Shown: positions 6,862-16,129, counted from the first letter of the stretch. The stretch: DNA of 57,614 nt from Vulcanimicrobiota bacterium (GCA_019236975.1 JAFAHZ010000099.1:1-57614), one strand, 5' to 3'. Notes: a model not told the origin generated them from the letters alone. Translations and numbers: made by a program.

Positions 6862-8366
6862 GACGCCGCAAAGTGCGCGAGAAGTGCGTCGAGCAAGCCG
6901 TCGGCGGTGTATTCGCGCGCGACGACCTCGACGCGTAGTCCCGCGGCGCGCGCGGCCTGGGCCGCGATCGGCCCGATGCACGCCACGACTTTACCGCGCG
7001 TCGCTTCGCACGCGTGCGCGTCGCCGCCGAGCAGCGCCGAGAATCCCGTTACCGTGCTCGCGCTGCTGAACGCGATTGCGTCGGCGCTCCGGACTTTCGC
7101 CGCAAAATCGGGATCCCGCACCCCGACGGTTTTGTACGCGGAAACGACGGTCGTTTGCAGGCCGGCGTCGGCGAGCATCTGGGGCAGCACGTCGCGCGCT
7201 TCTTGCGCGCGATAGATCAGCACGCGGTCGCCGGGGCGCGCCGCTTCGATGAGCGTCCGTGCGAGCTCCTCGCTCACGAATTCGGCCGGTGTGAGATCCG
7301 GGCGGACGCCGTAATGCCTCAATCGCTGCGCGGTTTTACTGCCGATTGCGGCGACGCGCGTCTTTCCGACGTAGCGAGCGTCGGCATCGAGGGCGGCGAG
7401 CCGCTCGAAAAATGCGTCGACACCGTTGCGCGACGTAAAGACGACCCAGGCGTAACCGCTCAGTTCGTCGATCGCACGATGGGCGGTGCGCAGATCGTCG
7501 GGCGGCTCGACGGCAATGGTCGGCGCGACGACGGGATCGCCGCCGAGCGCGCGGATCGCTTCGGCAAGCTCGGCTGCCTGCGCGGCGGGCCGCGTGAGAA
7601 GGATTCGTTTCCCGAAGAGCGCGCCCGTGTCGAACCAGGCGATGCGCTCGCGCAAGCGGACGACGTTGCCGATGACGACCACCGCCGGCGCGCCGATACC
7701 GGCGCGCTCCATCTCGGCGGCGATGGTCTTCAGCGTGCCGACTGCGGTGCGTTGCGTGGGCCGCGTGCCGTCCTGCACGACGGCCGCCGGCGTCGACGGC
7801 GGCAATCCGCCTTCGACGAGACGTAGTGCGATCTCGCGCAGCGTTCCGCTCGCCATGACGAACACCAGCGTGCGATGCGGATCGGCCAGCTTCGCCCAAT
7901 CCAGCGTGGATTGCGCTTTCGCCGGATCCTCGTGCCCGGTCGCGACCGTGAACGCGGCGTTGTACTCGCGATGCGTTAACGGAATCCCCGCGTACGCCGG
8001 CGCGGCGATGGCCGAGCTTACGCCGGGAACGATTTCGAACGCAACGCCGGCCGCGGCGAGCGCCTCGGCTTCCTCACCGCCGCGACCGAAGACGAACGGA
8101 TCGCCCCCTTTGAGCCGCACGACCCGCTGGCCCGCGCGCGCGCGTTCGATTGCGAGCCGCTCGATCGCATCTTGCGCCATAGCGTGATTGCCGCCGCGCT
8201 TTCCCACGAAGATGCGCTCGCAGGCGACCGGCGCTAAATCGACGATTGCATCGGCGACGAGTGCGTCGTAGAGCAGCACGTCGGCAGCGCGCAGTACCGA
8301 GGCGCCGCGTAAGGTCAACAGACCCGGATCGCCCGGGCCCGCGCCGACTAAGTAGACTTTGCCGAC
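6858..8366 (-). CDS. cobA-hemD: uroporphyrinogen-III C-methyltransferase / uroporphyrinogen-III synthase fusion
   Basis: About 502 aa in two domains. Residues about 1-245 are SUMT (CobA): GAGPGDPGLLT, GGDPFVFGRGGEE, and a GVSSAIAAPAYAGIPLTHRE region. Residues about 255-502 are a full two-lobed HemD with the ILLTRP start, VVFTSRNGVDAFF and IAFSSASTV motifs. Together they cyclise hydroxymethylbilane to uroporphyrinogen III and methylate it twice to precorrin-2. The fusion is known in several phyla. The oddity is the start: the conserved GKVYLVGAG begins inside the 3' end of hemA, in the -1 frame, and no ATG, GTG, TTG, CTG or ATT-type codon precedes it nearby. The coordinate 8366 marks a GTC where the domain begins. 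Confidence 0.88.
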   Translation of the reverse strand, partial: VGKVYLVGAGPGDPGLLTLRGASVLRAADVLLYDALVADAIVDLAPVACERIFVGKRGGNHAMAQDAIERLAIERARAGQRVVRLKGGDPFVFGRGGEEAEALAAAGVAFEIVPGVSSAIAAPAYAGIPLTHREYNAAFTVATGHEDPAKAQSTLDWAKLADPHRTLVFVMASGTLREIALRLVEGGLPPSTPAAVVQDGTRPTQRTAVGTLKTIAAEMERAGIGAPAVVVIGNVVRLRERIAWFDTGALFGKRILLTRPAAQAAELAEAIRALGGDPVVAPTIAVEPPDDLRTAHRAIDELSGYAWVVFTSRNGVDAFFERLAALDADARYVGKTRVAAIGSKTAQRLRHYGVRPDLTPAEFVSEELARTLIEAARPGDRVLIYRAQEARDVLPQMLADAGLQTTVVSAYKTVGVRDPDFAAKVRSADAIAFSSASTVTGFSALLGGDAHACEATRGKVVACIGPIAAQAARAAGLRVEVVAREYTADGLLDALLAHFAAS

Positions 8367-9667
8367 GGCAGCAGGCTCGCGATTTCGCCGGAAAGATTGA
8401 GCTCGAACAGTTCGTCGAGCACGCGCGCGTGCGAGAGCGCTTCGTCGCTGTCCAGGGTGGCTTTTTCGCGCATCTTCAGAACGACCGAATGCAGCATCTT
8501 CGAAACGATAGTCATCGTCGTTCCGGTCACCAGCATCCGCTCGCGTTCGGTCAACTCGGGACAGCGCGCGAACAGCCGCTCCAGCTCGGCCACGCGAATA
8601 GCTTCCGCTTTTTGCGTGAGCATCGCGATCACGGGAACGGCGATCATCGAATGGTACCAATGTTTGAAGCGCTGTACGAACTCCGCGACGATTTCTTCCA
8701 CTGCGGGAACGTGCTCGCGCCGCGCCTCGAGCTTCTCTTCGACGACCGACTTGAGACCGTCGATATCCACCAGCGACACGTTGGGAATCGTTGCGATTTC
8801 CGGATCGGCGTCGCGCGGCACCGCGATGTCGACGACGAATAGAGGGCGATCCGGCCGCCGCGACATCGCGTCGCGCACGCGCGCGACGTTGAGTACGAAG
8901 TGCGACGCGCCGGTCGAAGCCACGACGAGATCGGCGGACCCGAGCGCGTCCGTCAGTCCGGGCAGCTCGACGGCTTCGCCAAACCCGGCATCGGCGACGA
9001 TTTCTCGAGCACGAGACATCGTGCGATTCGTTACGATGAGATTGGTCGCACCCTCCTCGCGCAGCCGGCGCACCGCGGAACGCCCCATCTTACCCGCGCC
9101 GACGACGAGCACGGATTTTCCGGCTAGCGTTCCCAACCGCGCGCGGGCGGCGTCGACCGCAGCGGTCGCGACCGACACGGAATCGCGTGCGATACCGGTT
9201 TGCGAACGCGCCGTTTTTCCGGCGGCGAGCGCTTCGCGGAAGAGGTGATGCAGCGTTTTGCCGAGCGACTTCGCGTGTTGCGCTGCGACGTACGCCTCTT
9301 TGACTTGTCCGAGAATCTCGGCTTCGCCGATGAGCATCGAATCCAACCCGGTCGCAACGCGGAACAGATGCTCGACGGCGCGTTGTCCCAGGTGGGTGTA
9401 GAGAAAAGATTCGATGTCGTAGCCGGTCGAGCCGTGCCGAAAGTTGCCGAGGAACGACTTGATTTCGGCGACGCCCGATTCGAAATCTTCCACGTCGGCG
9501 TAGATCTCGAGGCGGCCGCACGTCTGCAGCATCGCGGCCTCGGAGACGACGCGATAGTCGCGCAGCGCGACGAGCGCTTCGCGCATGCGCGATGCCGGGA
9601 ACGCGTGGCGCTCGCGGACCTCGACGGGCGCGGTTTTGTGCGAAAGACCGACGCAGACGATCGGCAT
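8348..9667 (-). CDS. hemA: glutamyl-tRNA reductase
   Basis: Protein of 439 aa with normal three-domain HemA layout: a catalytic domain (1-150), the NADPH-binding VLVVGAGKMG motif (about 185), and a helical dimerisation domain. Catalytic Cys50 sits in LQTC50GRLEIY; the asparagine usual after it (TCNR) is glycine here. SHKTAPVEVRE near residue 9 is canonical. It reduces glutamyl-tRNA to glutamate-1-semialdehyde, the committing step of C5 tetrapyrrole synthesis. ATG 9667 shares one base with the hemL stop (TGATG). Its last 18 nt overlap the cobA-hemD frame. Confidence 0.95.
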   Translation of the reverse strand: MPIVCVGLSHKTAPVEVRERHAFPASRMREALVALRDYRVVSEAAMLQTCGRLEIYADVEDFESGVAEIKSFLGNFRHGSTGYDIESFLYTHLGQRAVEHLFRVATGLDSMLIGEAEILGQVKEAYVAAQHAKSLGKTLHHLFREALAAGKTARSQTGIARDSVSVATAAVDAARARLGTLAGKSVLVVGAGKMGRSAVRRLREEGATNLIVTNRTMSRAREIVADAGFGEAVELPGLTDALGSADLVVASTGASHFVLNVARVRDAMSRRPDRPLFVVDIAVPRDADPEIATIPNVSLVDIDGLKSVVEEKLEARREHVPAVEEIVAEFVQRFKHWYHSMIAVPVIAMLTQKAEAIRVAELERLFARCPELTERERMLVTGTTMTIVSKMLHSVVLKMREKATLDSDEALSHARVLDELFELNLSGEIASLLPSAKST

Positions 9668-10992
9668 CAGCGACTCACCGGGGTCGCGGCCTGCGCGCGC
9701 TGCGCTGCCGCGTGGGCCATGGACGCGTCCGCAGCGGTCAGCGTTTGCTCTACGTGCCGCGTGGTGTGTGCCGTCGACACGAAACCGGCTTCGAACTGCG
9801 ACGGAGCCAGGTAAATACCGCGATCGAGCATGGCGGCGTAATATTTTGCGAAGAAGGCGGTATCGGATTTCATGGCGCTCTCCAAGTCTACAACCGGGCC
9901 GTCGGTGAAGAAGATGCCAAACATCGAACCGGCCCTCGCGACCGTGTGGGCGATGCCGTGCTTGGCGGCGATCTCGCTCAAGCCTTCGGTCAGCACGCGA
10001 GTGAGCACCTCGAGCCGCTCGAAGAGGGTGGCGTCGTCGCGTATCGCGCGCAGCGTGGCGAGTCCGGCGGCCATTGCCAAGGGATTGCCCGAAAGCGTGC
10101 CCGCCTGGTAAACGGGGCCTTCCGGCGAGAGATAGGACATCACGTCGGCGCGGCCGCCGAACGCACCGACCGGCAGCCCGCCGCCGATGACCTTGCCTAA
10201 CGTCGTCAAATCCGGCACGACGCCGGTGCGCGCTTGCGCGCCGCCGGGCCCGACGCGAAAGCCGGACATCACTTCGTCGAAGATCAGCAGCGCACGATGC
10301 TCGGCGCACAACTCGCGTAAACGCTTCAAGTAATCCGGCTGCGGCAGCACGAGCCCCATGTTTCCGGGATACGGCTCGACGACGACGGCGGCGATGGCGT
10401 CGGGATGTTCGACGAACGTGCGCTCGACGGCGGCGGCGTCGTTAAACGGCAGAACGATCGTGTCGCGCGCGGTGCCTTCGGTGACGCCGGGCGAGTTCGG
10501 CACGCCGTTGGTGAGCGCACCCGAGCCGGCCGAAATGAGAAACGCATCGGCGTGCCCGTGATAGCAGCCGGCAAACTTCACGATCTTCGGGCGCCGCGTG
10601 TATCCGCGCGCCAAACGAATCGCGCTCATCGTCGCTTCGGTGCCGCTCGAGACGAAGCGAATGCGTTCGATCGACGGCATCGCTGCGACGATGCATTCGG
10701 CCAGCTCGGTTTCGATTTCGGTGGGCGTTCCGAACGACGTCCCGCGGGCCGCCGCGGCCGCGATCGCCTTGACGACGGCGGGATGAGCGTGGCCGAGCAG
10801 CAGCGGTCCCCACGAAAGCACGTAATCGACGTAGTGCCGTCCGTCGACGTCGGTGAGTATCGCGCCGCTGCCGCTCTTCATGAAGACTGGCGATAGTCCG
10901 ACTGCTCGAAACGCACGCACCGGCGAATTCACGCCGCCGGCGATGACGTTCTTGGCGCGCCCAAAGGCGGCGATCGAGCGTTCGAAGCTCAC
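9667..10992 (-). CDS. hemL: glutamate-1-semialdehyde 2,1-aminomutase
   Basis: Protein of 441 aa, a fold type I PLP enzyme. The Schiff-base lysine is K267 in TLGKVIGGGLPVGAFGG. VNSPVRAF (21-28), FVSSGTEATMSAIRLARG (about 113-130), CYHGHAD and FDEVMSGFR are all diagnostic of HemL rather than other class III aminotransferases. It converts glutamate-1-semialdehyde to 5-aminolevulinate and is paired with HemA. It starts within the mobA-like stop (ATGA) and overlaps hemA by one base. Confidence 0.96.
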   Translation of the reverse strand: MSFERSIAAFGRAKNVIAGGVNSPVRAFRAVGLSPVFMKSGSGAILTDVDGRHYVDYVLSWGPLLLGHAHPAVVKAIAAAAARGTSFGTPTEIETELAECIVAAMPSIERIRFVSSGTEATMSAIRLARGYTRRPKIVKFAGCYHGHADAFLISAGSGALTNGVPNSPGVTEGTARDTIVLPFNDAAAVERTFVEHPDAIAAVVVEPYPGNMGLVLPQPDYLKRLRELCAEHRALLIFDEVMSGFRVGPGGAQARTGVVPDLTTLGKVIGGGLPVGAFGGRADVMSYLSPEGPVYQAGTLSGNPLAMAAGLATLRAIRDDATLFERLEVLTRVLTEGLSEIAAKHGIAHTVARAGSMFGIFFTDGPVVDLESAMKSDTAFFAKYYAAMLDRGIYLAPSQFEAGFVSTAHTTRHVEQTLTAADASMAHAAAQRAQAATPVSR

Positions 10993-11570
10993 TGCCGCTC
11001 CGAGAGTGCCGCCAAATCGGCGGGCGTATTGACGTTGGCAAAGTACGCTGCCGGAAGATCGATAAACCGCGTTTTGAGCCGATCGATCAGTTCGTGCATC
11101 GCGTCGTTAGACTGCCCGAAGAGCGTGAAAGATTCGTGAAGCAGCGACGGCCGGTGATAGAGGGCGGCCAACGGCTCGATGCGGCCGTCGTGCCGGGGCA
11201 CGACGGCGGTGTCGCCCGGCTCCCGCGCGCTCACGATACGTTCGATGAGCGGCGCATCGATGCGCGGTGCGTCGGCTGCCATCGCGAAAACCCACTCGTT
11301 TGCGAGCGCACCGCAAGCCGAGTGGAGGGCGCGCAGCGGCCCGCCGTGCGCCCAGCGGTCGATCGCGACCGGCGCGTCGAGCAGGCGATCCACCGCGCTG
11401 CCGAACGCACCTTTCGTCGCAATCAGCACGGGAAAGCCGGTCGTACGCGCGGCGCGGTACGCGCGCAGCAGCATCGGCTCGCCGTCGACCAGCGATTCGA
11501 GCTTGCCGGGAAAGCGCGACGCTCGGCCGCCGGCCAGCAGGACGATCGCGACGTCGGGACGGTCAGCCAT
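10989..11570 (-). CDS. MobA-like nucleotidyltransferase (putative molybdenum cofactor guanylyltransferase)
   Basis: Protein of 193 aa with the MobA signature LAGGRASRFPGK at about 12-24, and a MAADAPRID strand in place of the usual D-M-P. MobA attaches GMP to molybdopterin; relatives such as MocA/CobY-like enzymes use other substrates. The aspartate that follows the central strand is present, but the classic QxPF region is not obvious. The gene overlaps hemB (8 nt) and hemL (4 nt), so it is an integral operon member. A CobY-type or tetrapyrrole-related role is a possible alternative, but this is only inference from position. Confidence 0.7.
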   Translation of the reverse strand: MADRPDVAIVLLAGGRASRFPGKLESLVDGEPMLLRAYRAARTTGFPVLIATKGAFGSAVDRLLDAPVAIDRWAHGGPLRALHSACGALANEWVFAMAADAPRIDAPLIERIVSAREPGDTAVVPRHDGRIEPLAALYHRPSLLHESFTLFGQSNDAMHELIDRLKTRFIDLPAAYFANVNTPADLAALSERQ

Positions 11571-12531
11571 GCCGGCGAGCGTACTCCTTTGCGAAATACG
11601 TGATGACGATGTCGGCCCCCGCACGTACGAACGACGTCAGTACTTCGTCGACCGCGCGGTCGCCGTCGATCCACCCTTGTGCGATTGCGGCTTTCAGCAT
11701 TGCGTATTCGCCGCTGACGTTATAAACCGCGATCGGCACGTCGAAGTTGTCGCGTGCCGCGCGCACGACGTCGAGGTAGGGCAGTCCGGGCTTGACCATG
11801 ACGATGTCGGCCCCTTCTTCGACGTCGAGCGCGATCTCGCGCAGCGCCTCGCGCGCATTTGACGGATCCATCTGGTAGCTGCGCCGGTCGCCGAACTGCG
11901 GCGTTGCCCCGGCCGCTTCGCGAAACGGTCCGTAGAACGCGGACGCGTACTTCGCACTGTACGACATGATGGCGACGCCGGCGAACGCACGCGCGTCGAG
12001 CGCCGAGCGTATCGCGCCGACGCGGCCGTCCATCATGTCCGAAGGTGCGACGACGTCGACGCCGGCTTCGGCGTACACGGCGGCGGTTCGAACCAGCAGC
12101 GCGACCGTCGCGTCATTATCGACGTCGCCGTGCGCGTCGAGAATGCCGCAGTGCCCGTGGTCCGTGTACTCGCAGTTGCACAGGTCTGCAACGATCACCA
12201 TCTCGGGCAGAGCGGCTTTCAAAGCGCGAATCGTCTGCGGAACGATGCCCTGCGGATCGTAGTTCGACGAAGCACGCGCGTCTTTGTGCGCGGGAATGCC
12301 GAACAGCAGGACGCTTTTGATGCCGAGCTCGTAGAGCTCGCGCGCTTCGCGCACCGTCGCCTCTCGCGTCAAACGGTCGACTCCCGGCATCGACGCAATC
12401 GGTCCGGCGTCTTCGGCGCGTTCGGCGACGAAGATCGGTGCGATCAACTGGTCGACGTGGACGCGGTTCTCGCGAACCAGCGATCGGACGACGTCGGTGC
12501 GCCGCAGCCGGCGCGGGCGGATGGCGATCAC
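11563..12531 (-). CDS. hemB: delta-aminolevulinic acid dehydratase (porphobilinogen synthase)
   Basis: Protein of 322 aa. The two active-site lysines are K194 (SYSAKYASAFYGPFRE) and K247 (MVKPGLPYLD). The zinc site is the three-cysteine type: C118, C120 and C128 in DLCNCEYTDHGHCG. It condenses two 5-aminolevulinates into porphobilinogen. GTG 12531 is preferred because it overlaps the upstream stop as GTGA and matches the family N-terminus IRPRRLRRT; longer frames upstream are spurious. Confidence 0.96.
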   Translation of the reverse strand: MIAIRPRRLRRTDVVRSLVRENRVHVDQLIAPIFVAERAEDAGPIASMPGVDRLTREATVREARELYELGIKSVLLFGIPAHKDARASSNYDPQGIVPQTIRALKAALPEMVIVADLCNCEYTDHGHCGILDAHGDVDNDATVALLVRTAAVYAEAGVDVVAPSDMMDGRVGAIRSALDARAFAGVAIMSYSAKYASAFYGPFREAAGATPQFGDRRSYQMDPSNAREALREIALDVEEGADIVMVKPGLPYLDVVRAARDNFDVPIAVYNVSGEYAMLKAAIAQGWIDGDRAVDEVLTSFVRAGADIVITYFAKEYARRHG

Positions 12532-14405
12532 GCGCGTTCGAGGCGCTTGCGCGCCAGCTCGACGAGCGCCTCGACGGAAGGCGCAGAAGCCTCCGCATCG
12601 GGCGCGAAACCGGCTCCGGCAGCCGCAGCGCTCGTTCGCGGCCCGATTGCGGCGACGATCGGCTTCCGCGTCAGGGCGCGAAGGCCCCGGAGATAGGGCT
12701 CGGCCGCGGCGACGGCACCGCTCGAAGCAAAAAGCAGCATATCCGGCATTCGTTCGGCAGGGTCGGGCCAGGCATCCCCCGCCCTCAACTCGACGACTTC
12801 GGCGCCGAGCTCGCGCAACGCCCCGGCGACGCGGCTGGGGCGCGCCTGCGTCCTCGGAACGACGACCAAGCGACCGGAGAGCGGCGACCGCAACGCATCG
12901 GCCAGCCGCGAGCCCAGCGAATCCGCCTCTCGCATCGAACGCACCGCGTCGCGAAGAAGAGCGCGCCGCGGCTCGGCGTCCGCTCCGCCGAAGAATCCGC
13001 GTACGGTCATGATATCTCCGTCGAGCGATGCGTGCACCCCGAGCGGAACGCTGCAGCCGGCGCGCAGCGCGCGCAAAGCGGCGCGTTCGCAACCGATGCA
13101 GAGTTCGGTCGTCACGTCGTTGACGGCGTCGCGCAACGTCCGCGCGATGGGTGCGTCGTTCGCGAGCGTTTCAATCGCGAGCGCGCCTTGCCCGACGGCC
13201 GGCACGACGTCTTCGACCGAAAACGCAACGGTGTGGGTAGCGCCAGCGCCCAGCCGCTTCAGCCCCGCCATCGCCAGCACGATTGCGTCGTAGTGCCCCT
13301 CTTGCAGTTTGCGCAGTCGAGTATCGACGTTGCCGCGCATCTCGCGGTAGTCGAGATCGGGACGCAGGAGCGCGAGTGCGGCGCGTCTGCGCGGGCTCGA
13401 CGTGCCGACGATCGCTCCCGGCGGCAAATCGGCAAATCGTTCGTAACGTTCGCTGCAGAATCCGTCGCGCGGATCTTGACGAGCGGAGATGGCGGCGATC
13501 GTCATATCGGCGGGAAGCTGGCTCGGGAGATCCTTACACGAATGCACTGCGTAGTCGGCTCGACGCTCGCGCAGCGCGATTTCCAGCTCTTTCACGAATA
13601 CGTTAACCCCCAGGCTTTCGATCGGCCGTTCGCGATCGCGATCGCCCGCAGTCGTCACCGGGAGTATGGTTGTGGCGACGCCGCGTTCGGCGAGCTTGGA
13701 GGCAACCCAGCGCGTTTGCGTCATCGCGAGCGCGCTTCCGCGCGACGCGCAACGTAACGTCGAAGTTGCTCGCGTCGTATCGCCTCGCAGGCGCGCGACG
13801 GCCGCTTCCACCTCGTGCTCGGCTTGCGCCGGATTCATCGCGGCGAGTTCGGCGATCGGCATCGCGGAGAGCGCGATCAGCGCGGCGCGCCGTTCCTGCG
13901 GCGAGAGTGCCGTTTTTGCATAGGTTCGCATGCGCGCCAGCGTTTCGAGCGCCCGGCCGTAGTCTGCGTCCAGCGTCGCGCCGATCTCTTCCAGCACGCG
14001 CTTGGAAAACGCGGGCGCGGCGCCTCCCGTATCGACGGCGATCGTCAGTTCGCCGATCCGCGCGGCTGCGGGCATCGTGCAGTCGCCGCGTTCGCCGTCG
14101 GTTGCATCGCACACCAGAATCCCCGCCGCGCGCGCATCCTCGACGACGCGCGCGTTCACTGCATCGTCTCCGGTCGCGGCGACGACAAAACCGGCGCCTG
14201 CGACGTCGCTCGATTCGTACGCGCGCTCGGCACACTCTCCGCCGCGGCGTGCCAACAGGTCGCTCAGGCGGCCGTCGATGACCGGCGCGACGACGAAAAC
14301 GGGAAAACCTGCGGCGACGAGCGACTCCGCTTTGCGCAGGGCGACGCCGCCGCCGCCAACGATGACGGCACGGCGGCCGTCGGGGCGCAAGGCAATAGGT
14401 AGCAT
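12528..14405 (-). CDS. hemC: precorrin-2 dehydrogenase / porphobilinogen deaminase / half HemD-like triple fusion
   Basis: Protein of 625 aa. Residues 1-210 are Met8/SirC-like: the dinucleotide motif VIVGGGGVALRKAESL and TDGERGD...MPA, expected to oxidise precorrin-2 to sirohydrochlorin. Residues 215-500 are porphobilinogen deaminase: K291-D292 in VHSCKDLP, GTSSPRR 334-340, and the dipyrromethane-bearing Cys451 in RAGCSVPLG. Residues 508-625 look like only about half of a uroporphyrinogen-III synthase (LVVVPRTQ, LLFASSGAV, IAAIGPRT). The full HemD is in the downstream cobA-hemD gene. Start ATG 14405 matches the Met8 N-terminus. It is the first gene of the operon. Confidence 0.9.
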   Translation of the reverse strand: MLPIALRPDGRRAVIVGGGGVALRKAESLVAAGFPVFVVAPVIDGRLSDLLARRGGECAERAYESSDVAGAGFVVAATGDDAVNARVVEDARAAGILVCDATDGERGDCTMPAAARIGELTIAVDTGGAAPAFSKRVLEEIGATLDADYGRALETLARMRTYAKTALSPQERRAALIALSAMPIAELAAMNPAQAEHEVEAAVARLRGDTTRATSTLRCASRGSALAMTQTRWVASKLAERGVATTILPVTTAGDRDRERPIESLGVNVFVKELEIALRERRADYAVHSCKDLPSQLPADMTIAAISARQDPRDGFCSERYERFADLPPGAIVGTSSPRRRAALALLRPDLDYREMRGNVDTRLRKLQEGHYDAIVLAMAGLKRLGAGATHTVAFSVEDVVPAVGQGALAIETLANDAPIARTLRDAVNDVTTELCIGCERAALRALRAGCSVPLGVHASLDGDIMTVRGFFGGADAEPRRALLRDAVRSMREADSLGSRLADALRSPLSGRLVVVPRTQARPSRVAGALRELGAEVVELRAGDAWPDPAERMPDMLLFASSGAVAAAEPYLRGLRALTRKPIVAAIGPRTSAAAAGAGFAPDAEASAPSVEALVELARKRLERA

Positions 14406-14455
14406 GGACGTTTCAAAAGACTTCCCCGCCGTTCTGCCAAAAACCGCTAGCAGAT

Positions 14456-16129
14456 ATGGATTCGGCGGAACCGGTAAAACCGGCGGAACGCCCCGCACGT
14501 GCGGCTTTTGTGGGCGCCGTCGTCGCGGCGCTTTTTACACTACCCGGCCTCGGATCCGGCACGTTGTGGGATAACAGCGAGACCAACTACGGCGAAGTCG
14601 CTCGCGAAATTCTGCTGACCCACGATTGGGCGGTCATGCATTTTAACCTCGCCCCGTTTTTCATTCAGCCGCCGCTCTATTTTTGGCTCGGAGCGCTGTG
14701 CGCGATGTTGTGGGGCGCAACGTCCTTCGCGATGCGCTTTCCGTCGGCGCTCGCGACGATCGCGCTGGGTGCGGCTATGGGGTACGCGGCCGCGCGACAA
14801 GCCGGGACGCGCGTCGGCATCTACGCGAGCATGATCCTCTCGAGCTGTCTGATGCAAGCGGTGATCGGCCGGCTCGCCATCATGGACGCGCTGCTCGATC
14901 TGTTCGTCGCCATCACGATTTTTTGCTGGTTTCGCGCGCTGCAGACGGGGCGCGAGAGTTATTTCGTTTGCGGCTGGCTGGCTGCGGGTGTTGGATTTCT
15001 GGCTAAAGGTCCGGTCGCGCCGGCCGTCGCGCTCTTGGTCGTCGTGCCGTACTTTTTCTGGAATCGGCGCCACGAGCGCACGTTCGCACCAACCGCGCGC
15101 GCTTGGCTTTACGGCGCACTGGCGTTCGCTGCCGTCGCGTTGCCCTGGCCGGCAATACTGATCGCGCGTTACGGATGGACGCCGCTCCATCAGCTCATCG
15201 GCGTCTACACGATCGGCCGGTACACGGGCGTCATCGAGAATCAATCCGGACCGGTCTGGTACTATCTGCCCGTCATCGTCCTTGGGTTCTTCCCGTGGAT
15301 CGCGTTCGTTCCGATGGCAGTTGCCTACGCCGTTCGCACGTTGCGGACGGAATCCGACGGCGACGGACCGCTGATTCGCCTCGCGCTCGTGTGGTGCGTC
15401 GTTCCGTTCGTCTTCTTCAGTTTAGCCGGAACCAAGCTCCCGAACTACGTCGCGCTCGAGTTGCCCGCACTCGCAATCCTTACGGCGCGTTACTTCGATT
15501 CGGTCGTACGCAAAGGCGGAACGCTTTCGGCCGCCGTCTCGGCGGCATTCGTACCTTTGACGATCGGCTTGCTCGCCGTCGCCATCGTCGTCTTTGCCAA
15601 CGAGAACCGGCTCGGCACCGAAGGATCGCTCGCTCTTTCCGCGCTTACCGCGCCCGGCATCGCCATCTTCGTCGGGTCGCTGGCCACCGCGATTTTGGTC
15701 GCGCGTCCCGAGGCGGTCCGGATCGCACCGTACGCGCTGGCGATCGCGACCCTCCTCGCATTCGACGGCATTACGACGATCGTGCTGCCGCGCGGCGAGG
15801 CATTCAAACCGATTCCGCGCTTGGCTTCCATCATCGAACGCGATCGCCGTCCCGGCGACGCCGTGGCCATACAAGATATGTCCGGCGGTAACGCGCTGAT
15901 CTTCTACACCCGTCCCGTCGTCGACGTGCTTGCAAAGACCGGCGAGCACGACACCCGCACGGGTATCGTCGATCCGCGCGTGGAGATTTGCAAATCGTCG
16001 CGGGTGTGGGTAGTCGCTCCGCGCGATCGTCCGCCCGACGATCCGCCCTACGGACGTCATCGCACCGTCGTCGCCACCGATGCGAAAGCGGCGCTGTATC
16101 TCTACGACGGTCCGCTCTGCAAAGGTTGA
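14456..16129 (+). CDS. GT39/ArnT-like membrane glycosyltransferase
   Basis: Protein of 557 aa with a GT-C fold: about 11-12 membrane helices. The first periplasmic loop carries the catalytic acidic motif LWDNSETNYGEVAREIL (about 37-53), with the later QPPLYFWLGAL motif typical of ArnT/PMT enzymes that use polyprenyl-phosphate sugars. A C-terminal periplasmic domain follows (about 440-557). It is probably a lipid A, arabinose-type or protein glycosyltransferase; the acceptor is unknown. It is divergent from the tetrapyrrole operon with only 50 nt between, and overlaps the convergent next gene by 28 nt. Confidence 0.82.
   Translation: MDSAEPVKPAERPARAAFVGAVVAALFTLPGLGSGTLWDNSETNYGEVAREILLTHDWAVMHFNLAPFFIQPPLYFWLGALCAMLWGATSFAMRFPSALATIALGAAMGYAAARQAGTRVGIYASMILSSCLMQAVIGRLAIMDALLDLFVAITIFCWFRALQTGRESYFVCGWLAAGVGFLAKGPVAPAVALLVVVPYFFWNRRHERTFAPTARAWLYGALAFAAVALPWPAILIARYGWTPLHQLIGVYTIGRYTGVIENQSGPVWYYLPVIVLGFFPWIAFVPMAVAYAVRTLRTESDGDGPLIRLALVWCVVPFVFFSLAGTKLPNYVALELPALAILTARYFDSVVRKGGTLSAAVSAAFVPLTIGLLAVAIVVFANENRLGTEGSLALSALTAPGIAIFVGSLATAILVARPEAVRIAPYALAIATLLAFDGITTIVLPRGEAFKPIPRLASIIERDRRPGDAVAIQDMSGGNALIFYTRPVVDVLAKTGEHDTRTGIVDPRVEICKSSRVWVVAPRDRPPDDPPYGRHRTVVATDAKAALYLYDGPLCKG

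Noticed and set aside
8348-10309. A 653-codon open frame covering hemA plus upstream sequence, resembling a longer fused HemA
   Set aside because: The extra N-terminal part is an antisense-like low-complexity reading of hemL in another frame. HemA begins cleanly at ATG 9667 with its own conserved N-terminus.
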